This document shows, piece by piece, positions 56,622 through 64,000 of a DNA stretch of 64,000 nucleotides. Source of the DNA: Ganoderma boninense (Eukaryota; Basidiomycota; Agaricomycetes; Polyporales; Polyporaceae); the NCBI GenBank assembly GCA_002900995.3, contig CM035312.1:1825653-1889652 (forward strand), read 5' to 3'. How positions within the stretch are numbered: the stretch's first letter is position 1; each line of letters begins with the position of its first letter. The notes below the pieces were generated by a model. The model ran no database searches, was not told the origin of the DNA, and worked only from the letters and a program-made list of their open reading frames with translations. A program made the translations under genes and the position numbers.

Positions 56622-58840
56622 TCAGAAGCACTCAATGAGTTTTTTCACAGTCTCCTTATCGTCCTTGCCAGCCATAGATTTCTCCATGAGCTATGGCGAA
56701 AAACCTGAGTCAGCCAGTTTCGAAAGACGCGCATATACAACCCTCTACTCACCTCATTCACGCTCAAATACGTGTCCACAAACTCCTCCCCAAGCGCACG
56801 CCTCAACACCGTATCCGCGACGAGCGCCGCCCGAGCTTCGCGAATCGTCTGGGGCAGCTTCACCGCTTTCTCCACCCCGACAGCAGCCCTCTCCTCCGTG
56901 CTCATGGCATACATGGCCTTCAAGCAATCGCCCGTCGACAGCACCGCCCCGTCCACAATGCCCTGCGACCCCGTCGCAACGAGGGCGGCGAACGCAAGGT
57001 GCGGCGTCGCAGTTCCATCCACGCACTTGACTTCGAAGTGGTGCGCGCCCGCCGGGCCGCACAGCCGGACCGGGACCTCGCGGTTGTATGTCCCCCAGCA
57101 CGCGTAAGTGCCCCCAGACCAGATGCCATCGGCCATCCTTGCATAGGACGCCGCGTTGGGGAGCGTGAGTGCGCATATGGCGGGAAGGTGGGTGAGGACG
57201 CCCTGGACGAAGGACCGTTCTGTGGGGGTGAGCGACGGGGCGCGGGACGCGTCTGCCGAGCGGGGCGAGTTGTTGCCGCCGTGGACGGAGATATGGGTGT
57301 GTGCGCCGTTGCCGCCTGTGGGAGGGCCGTCGTCGGGTGGGAGTTGGAAGGCGAGATGTGAAGGGTGAAGATGCGTCAGTCGTGAGGTTACCGAGGGGTG
57401 AGAGGAAGAAGCGGAACGGAGGAGAAAGTAAGCTGCATGCACACTTACAGTTGTCATTGTGTAAGCGTGGCGAGAACGTAGCCTTGAAACCATGCTTGTG
57501 CGCGACGTTGTAGATCGTCTCCCGCGTGAACACGACCGCGTCAGCGGCCTCCAGGGGCCCAAGGGGCCCAGTGATTACCTCGTACTATCGTACAGTTAAA
57601 GTTAGCATGGAAGGCGTTCAGAGCACAAGACCATAAGAGCATGCCAAGGCCAGACCCAGAACACAATCGACGTACGAGCCGCGAACTACCGGTGGTACGC
57701 AGGAACGGTAGATTCAGCACTTTGATCGCCGGAGCGACAGAAGCAACGGAAAGGTCGCAGAAATGGAAAGGTGGAAGCGCAATGTCAAGTAGGCTCCTCG
57801 CTCACCTGGCCCGGCGCAGCCTCCGCATGGTACATCTGCAGCTCGATCCCGGCGCCGACCAGGCAACGTGCGATCTCCTCCAGCACGGCCGCCTCCGCAC
57901 TACCGGTGCGAAACTTTACGGCCGTCGACCAGTCGCCGGAGCATGCGAAGACGGGCTCGGGTGTCGTCTCCTTTAGGAGGATGAACTCGGACTCGACTCC
58001 AATGAGGAACGAGACCCCCGCTCTGTCTTGGGCTTCCCTGGATAGACGGAGTTGGTGTCAGTATTACCATCCTCGTCCTCCTCAGAAGCCAATACCGAGT
58101 ATCGAGACAAGGCACAGGAACACTCAATGAAGAGTGCGATTGGCCGTTGACACCTTCGAAAGCTAGCCTGTGACGACCCGAGTCGGAGGGCACGGGCTCG
58201 GGCAACGTAAAGATGACACAGTCTCGCCAAAGAGCGCACGAGAAGAACGACGACGGACGAGCCCTCCGCAGATGAGCCGACGAGCTTGTTTATGTCGCGC
58301 ATACGCGATAATGCCGTAATCGGCAAGAATGCATCGCATACATCCGCAATACGCACGTGCAAGACACACAGCACGACCAACGAAATTAATGGATACGCAC
58401 TTGACCAGCCTTGCGAGCATTGTCCTCGGACACAGCGGCACCTCCAGCCCCGCAGTCGGACTGGCCGGCGTCTTCTCCTGGAACCACCCCATGACGCTCA
58501 CGTGTCCCGGAGCGTACGTACACACCCTCCAGCTGCGCATGTCGGGCACGTAGAGGTACTCGCCGGTAGGCCCGAACCCGGGCGCGAGCGATATCCCGAC
58601 GATGCCGAAGACCACTTTCGAGAGGCCGATCCCTGGGCGCGTCTTAGCTGGATCCGAGAGCAGTGTCCGGAAGTAGGCTGCTGATAGGATGCGGAAGCGG
58701 ACGACATTGGTGTAATCGACCCATTGGATACGGACGAACTCGATGTCGGGCGTGAGGAGCTCATCCAGGGTCTTCTGGGGGGCGGCGGTGGCCTCTGGCG
58801 TGTAGAGGACGCCATAGCATACGTTGGGGTCCGCCGGCAT
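56622..58840 (-). CDS. glutamine-synthetase-family protein (FluG C-terminal/GSI-like)
   Basis: Five exons: 58401-58840, 57806-58038, 57449-57584, 56753-57316 and 56622-56690. Conserved features in order: the beta-grasp N-domain (FVRIQWVDYTNVVRFRIL), GVESEFILL with metal-binding Glu, MYHAEAAPGQYEVITGPLGP, ETIYNVAHKHGFKATFSPRL, the ATP-site GNGAHTHISVHGG, and TYACWGTYNREVPVRLCGP with substrate/ATP contacts. The C-terminus is AGKDDKETVKKLIECF, as in GSI-like proteins. About 480 residues corresponds to the C-terminal glutamine synthetase half of FluG or to stand-alone fungal GSI-like ligases. These join ammonia or amines to glutamate-like acids; the actual substrate is uncertain. Intron 1 (58039-58400) is 362 nt, much longer than others here. 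The frame is intact. Confidence 0.9.
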
Positions 58841-61735
58841 GGCGATTATGGCGTGCAGATAATGTGCAGGAGAGGGTGGGTCGTCGATGTGGCGGTTTGG
58901 GAGGCGCACTTATTTGCGGGTCCAGTACTTGTTGGAAATGCGCTGCTTCCAAGGATGTCTTTTGGCATTTCGACATTGTTCGGTTATCTGCTTGATGCTC
59001 CATTTGCCAATCGTACGATGAAATCCTACCTGGTCCTTCCAGTCCCTTGGCGTGCCCTGGGGCTGGGAGGCTGCACGACTCTCTGGCACGGTGCACCGTG
59101 ACCAAAGGATCTTACAGCCGCGACGATGAGAGAAGGATAAGTTCCAAGCGCCCAAGCGCCACAGTTGTGCGGCGCTCCACCTACGTCCGATGTTTTCGGG
59201 GCTTCGGAGTTCGATAATCACCATGCGCACCCAATGCAGTTGCCTGGAGGCTGGTTACTTATGCCCAGCCTCGCGCTCCGTGGTTGGGGAGACCGTAAAG
59301 TTTGAATGCCATTCTGGCCGGCATCGAGGGAAGTCTGGGTCAACTGAATACTATCGTCACTAAATTACGAAACCCCAACGTGAATGGCTCTCAAGCAGCG
59401 ATTCCATACAATGGACTACCGGAACGTCCGGGTAGTCCTTATGGCATCACAAAGGTATAGTGCTGATAACGTCCGAGAAATCTGAAGGCCAGATACAGTC
59501 TTCATGAAATTGGGAGCTAGGGTGAGGTGATGAATTCCAGGCTAGTTTTGGTCAGCCACTGCCGCCGACTGAAGAGTGGGAGGGGACAACGAGGACGCCA
59601 CATACACGAACATGCAGAAAGACGAAGATGTCAGGGCATGTCATTGGCAGGCCATTCGAGGTGCCTCATGCCACTCAGAGCCGGGTCCAAGCGATCTCGG
59701 GAGAGCCGACACGCACCGAAGCGACCATGTCCAACTCAGAGCGCGGACGGGGCACGTTCAACCTGAATGGCGCTCTTGTTGTCGTTATCAGTCACTGTGT
59801 CGAGTTCAGCGTGCTCGAGCCCGGATAAATGACCGCTAGCTCCCAGGTTCGCTAGGGGAATGCATCGAGGGCGGCTCTTTTTGTTGACTACGAGCGAAGC
59901 GATTAGGATGCAATGAAAAAGAAAGGCTGAAAACTAACCCCGAAAGATACCTAAGTATGTGCGCACACTGACGCAAGGAGCGAACAAGCACGACCCATGC
60001 GGCCATGGAGTCCGAACGGTCTGAGGTGAAAGCCCTGTAAGACAGGCAAAATATTCAGTGAAACAGCGGGATGACCGAAGAGAGGCTCCGGTGGGTGGCC
60101 GTGTTGGCGGTAATACTTCGGCGTGAGGGGATTCATGGTAGGCGAGAGAGTTCGACTCCGTGAAGCCTAGGAAGGAGACCAAGTTTTAATATGTCAAACT
60201 GCTCAAAGCACCGCCGGTGTAGCCGTGCAGGGCGATCAAAGCGGGGTCAATCCTGGGAAAGGCATGCAAGTGGCCCGCTTGCATAACGGTGCGGTTCCGT
60301 CAGTCGCTGGCAGGATGGCAGCCGACGGGCGGAGGACGTTGCGAAGCGAGAGAGTGGAAATGTCAAAGGGGATGTGGGTAGCGATAGCCTCATTAGAGGA
60401 TGCCTGTCGAGGCAAGTTCCCAGAGGTTATGGGACCGAAGGCTGTCATATTCATGAGGAATAATCCGGTCGGGAGGACGAGGATCGGGACAGATGCTGAA
60501 CTGAACTTTGCGGTATGCCGCAGCTGGCGACGAGCAACCAGAAGCAGATAGCACGAGGCATGCGCTGTGTAAGTTGACCGCCACTAGAGGCACCGTCTAG
60601 CGCTCCGGAGTGTACCTTGCACTAGCCTGAAGAACGCGCATGCGAGTGTTGGGCCGAATATCAGAATGGCGCAGTACGTGGAGCATGGCCGTTTGTCGCG
60701 AAGGTATGTACCCAAGAGAGAGGTGAGGAAGTGGTGGACAATGTCACAAGATATGTACTCAACGCCGAGGGTCGGAGGGAGTAGACGCTGGAGGGAGTTG
60801 CATCTGGATTGTGTGGTCGTCAACCTGGCTGTCGAAACGGACTTGCGTGAGAAGCTTCTGATTGTGGCGCGCGAGCGATCGATGAGATTTGGCTTCCCCT
60901 GACGATCGGCCTTTCGGGGCATCCTCCCCTCTCCAACCGCAACAACACGCGTGCACCACCAGTCGCTGACCAAGACCGGCGCTCTCTGGCGGCGTCTTCT
61001 GTGGGCGACTCCAGTGCCAGACAACAAGACTTGTGAGACAAGTTCAAGTTGGGGGCCAGAAGACGGGACGAGGTGGGGAAAAATCAGAGACCGCTCCGGC
61101 CGCGCACTCGGCAAAGCTGACGCTGGAGCTGGAATCCGCTCTCAGACGCACAATCAGATCGTAAGCGCTGCACCAGGACCGATCGTACCAAACCGCTGGA
61201 GTGCTGGCGGTCTCAGTCTGGACCGGCTCAGGTGTACTGTTGATGGCATGTTGGGCGACGGAGGCGCAGGCAAGAGAACGCAGAGGATGGGGGATGGAAT
61301 GGAGGGCTGGCGTTGAGTATTGGTCCGAGGAAGGCGGGCGCGTAAGGGGTGCCGACGCGAGAAGCAGAGAGAAGCGAGGCCGTGGGGAAGGGGTTGGGGA
61401 AGGGGATGCTGGCTCGAAGGCGAGCGGAGGGAGGCGAGGAGGCCTGCTCCCGACCGCGACGACCCGCACCCGAGCCCCGAGTCCGCCCCAGCAGAGGCCG
61501 CCCAGTCGATCCGCGTCTTGTGCCGATCGAGCGAAAGATGCTGACCGTCAACCATTTTTACGACGAATCCGCGCCCGATCACTCCTGCCAGTGCCAACCG
61601 GATCCAGATGCTATATTCACGCACGACTCCCTCAAGCACCTCCCTCTTCCCCTCCTCCGCCCCTCTCCTCAACTCCCTCCCCTCCGCCCCATAAAGTACT
61701 TCTACCTCCTCCATGCATACCCCGCTCCCTTGAAA
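58841..61735. other. 2.9-kb intergenic stretch, no gene recognised
   Basis: Scattered short frames on both strands were seen without family features or a consistent splice plan. The last 500 bp before 61,736 (G-rich, then C/T-rich) is probably the promoter and leader of the F-box-like gene. No tRNA, repeat or inverted repeat was noticed. Confidence 0.4.
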
Positions 61736-63327
61736 ATGCCTGCTGGTGAGTTCTTGCTCGAGCCCCCCATCCGCCCGCCCCCGCCCGCTCCTCGCGTACA
61801 CCGTTCTCGCCCCGCCCCATCCGACCCCGTCCCATTCCGCTCCAATCGCCATATCCTCTCCCTCTGCCAAGATGTCCTCAGGGCCATCGTCGACTTCTGC
61901 CCTCTCGACGACTCTCTCCAGCTTGCCCTCACATGCAAGCATGTCTACAACTTCGCCATGCCCCGCATCGTTGCCGACGTCTCTATTGGCGACCCCGGTT
62001 TCGACGACGGCCCAGACCGGCTCCAGAAATTCTGTCGCTTCATGATATCCAAGCCCGAATTATGCTCCACCAACTTCCGCGCCCTGCGTCTCCTCGACGG
62101 TGCATTCTCCCGCCCCTCCGGTTCTGGCGCCAGGACCGGCTGGGGTGCCGATTTCTCTCCCGCAGGACTCCTTACCGAACTCCTCCTCAAAGCCAAGAAC
62201 CTCCGTGTTCTCCATATCCGCGACGCTGAACCCCTCTTCCAATCCCATCCCGCCGTCTACGATGCCATCTCCCAGCTCAAGCATTTGCAAGAGCTCTCCC
62301 TCTACTATATCGGCAACACTTCCCTCAAGGCCATCTCCCAGCTCGAGGGCAAGCTGCGTGTCATCGAGAACGGCCTTTGGAAGGATGGCCCGCGGCCCCA
62401 AGGGGACATCACCCCCTTCGGACGGTACGTCGACCATCTCAAGCACATCAAACTCTGGGAGTGCGGATGTATGCTCGAGAGCATTATCGACAGACATGTC
62501 TGGCCGGACGTGCACACGCTTGACATTGGGGGTCGCATCGCGAAGATATCCGAGCTCGCGCGCGCGTTCCCTAACCTCCAACGCCTGACCTTCTACCTGG
62601 AATTTTCTGTGAAGCAGGAGACTGGGCCGGTCGTATGCTGGCCCGAGCTAGACTATCTGGAGACCAGCGCACCAATTCCACTCTTCCCCTCGCCAGTCCG
62701 GCGTTTGCAGCTTCAATACCCGATTGGCGCGAGGTCCGGCTCCCAGAACGACCTCAAGACGCTCCCGCTCATGGAGAGGACGAACCCCGTCGTCCTCTGT
62801 GTAACCATGTCACACACGGTCTCGGAGACCTTCTTGGAGCGGATGAAGACGGCGATGCCGTCGCTGCGATACCTGGAGCTGGTCGTGAGCGATGGAGTAT
62901 GTGGGCGGGCGAGCATGCAGTGGCAAACCTTCCAAGAATGGGTTGTGCGTGTTTTCGCCCATTCATTTCCTCGCGCCTGTGGCTCACCCGCCGTTCCGTA
63001 AAGCAGCGAAACCTTGAGATCATGCGGCAGACCTCGCTTGTGGGGCTCTGCATTTCGTATGCAGGCCCAGGGTCAACGTCCGCAATCTCGGACCAGCAGC
63101 GGCGCCGTATCACTCTCATGGCGCGGACGCTCACTAGGAGCGTCCAGACGCTGGAGTACGTTGGCGTGGGCTTTCACGACGGAGACGCGGGCATGTACGC
63201 TAGCGATTGCATGTGGTTCAGGGCCCCGAGGCCCACGGATGAGGTCCCCAGCCCCGGGCTCCTGCCGTTGTCGCAGGCGGACGGAGAGCGGATTAGGGCC
63301 ATCCTGCTGGACACACCGCGCGACTAG
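61736..63327 (+). CDS. F-box-like/leucine-rich protein (second copy in window)
   Basis: Best model: ATG 61736, a short first exon to 61745, a 126-nt intron with a consensus GTGAGT donor, exon 61872-62944, and exon 63004-63327. This makes the protein begin MPADVLRAIVDFCPLDDSLQ, a good F-box helix, followed by LALTCKHVYNFAMPRIVADV. Without that intron the frame is also open but adds a Pro-rich low-complexity lead, so the splice is preferred. Leucine-rich repeats follow (NLRVLHIRDAEPLF, HLQELSLYYIG, HLKHIKLWECGCML, NLQRLTFYLEF, SLRYLELVVSDG). It is presumed to be a substrate adaptor of an SCF ubiquitin ligase. Same architecture as the 25-kb gene but with no frame breaks, so it is a useful guide to that model. 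Confidence 0.8.
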
Positions 63328-64000
63328 GGCTAACGCTGGACAACTGCGATGGTAAGACATGTACCTCTCGTGCGGAAGATGGGCGCTGGACTGACGCGGC
63401 TCCACAAGGGTCGAACCTCGACGCGCAAGAGCGATGTTTTAGACCCGGATTTGGTTGGGCGTGCTGTGCGTCCTTCCTACCTGCTCTGTTCACCCTATCT
63501 TCACCACGGATGGCCTCATGGCTCCCTTTGGTCCGTACCGTTGTTGAAATGCTAGTTCTCTGTCTGTCTGCCACCTGCAAACACCCGAGACCTGTTCTAC
63601 ACACTGCCTTCTCGCCCCGCGCCTCCGCCGCCGCTCGCCTCTCACCTGATATATATCACCATCTCATGTGTTCTGATTTTCGCCGTGTACATCTTGCCAC
63701 GATCATCTCCTTACAGTATCTGTAACATAGTGTCCTAGTTCGCAGCGCAGCCTTGTCTATTGGAACCGTATCGTCATCAGTAACGCCCGGTTATAAATCC
63801 GCCCAGTCGCTCGCAACACGTAGTATGTACCGTATTGTCTTGCTCTCACCGCCCAGGGGCCATTGCGTTCTTCAGTCCTCGTTATCCCCCCTCTCCGCCT
63901 GGTTCAGATCTTTGCGCCGCCGTCAGCTATTTCACGTCACGTTCCCAGCCTTGGTCCGGACGTTCATGGATTTCCTCTAGATGCGTTCTGTGCCTGCTGC
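63328..64000. other. 3' flank, nothing recognised
   Basis: Only short unconvincing frames lie after the second F-box-like gene up to the window edge. Confidence 0.4.

Noticed and set aside
61349..61735. upstream extension of the second F-box frame
   Set aside because: Arg/Pro-rich leader-like sequence; ATG 61736 followed by a consensus donor gives a better F-box start.

Overview
This is a GC-rich, intron-dense fungal nuclear segment. Short 5' GT...AG 3' introns (about 45-100 nt) interrupt nearly every gene. The gene content (Plavaka-type transposase, DUF6698-like protein, DUF6533 seven-helix protein, HET/DUF8212 protein, Kre6/Skn1 GH16, chromodomain Ty3 element) is typical of Agaricomycetes, that is mushroom-forming basidiomycetes. 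Placement within Polyporales is only an impression.

Layout. 1-8.3 kb is a mobile or accessory block: a 196-bp tandem repeat, a DUF6698-like gene on the minus strand, and head to head with it a long Plavaka/KDZ-type transposase gene. 8.6-12.6 kb holds an extended SDR reductase and a four-helix membrane protein, separated by two back-to-back fold-back elements. 15.9-18.5 kb encodes a Kre6/Skn1-like cell-wall glucan synthesis protein (GH16). A tRNA-Phe(GAA) lies at 19.85 kb. 21.5-23.8 kb encodes a secreted six-hairpin glycosidase, and 25-26.3 kb an F-box-like protein. 26.7-29.8 kb carries a tandem pair of HpcH/HpaI aldolase genes, the second one damaged. 30.4-33.3 kb has a PinX1/Pxr1-like G-patch protein divergent from a small cupin. 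36-38.9 kb encodes a DUF6533 membrane protein, 39.2-40.6 kb an unrecognised gene, 42.6-44.5 kb a Mep/Amt ammonium transporter with GATA motifs upstream, and 45.5-46.7 kb a coiled-coil protein.

47.38-53.26 kb is a complete Ty3/gypsy chromovirus with identical 300-bp LTRs and a GATAT target-site duplication. Immediately beyond it come a HET-domain gene (53.4-55.2 kb), a FluG-like glutamine-synthetase-family gene (56.6-58.8 kb) and a second F-box-like gene (61.7-63.3 kb). The genes do not form one obvious pathway. Nitrogen themes recur (ammonium transporter, glutamine-synthetase-like protein), but they are not clustered as a unit.

A recurring oddity is single-base indels that break otherwise well-conserved reading frames: the transposase N-terminus, the glycosidase, F-box 1, aldolase copy 2, the HET C-terminus and the unrecognised 40-kb gene. 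The 5.1-kb retrotransposon frame and several other genes are intact. Either the assembly has residual indel errors or several of these loci are decaying; raw reads would decide. All exon coordinates were deduced by eye from splice motifs and family similarity recalled from memory, without a search or transcript data.
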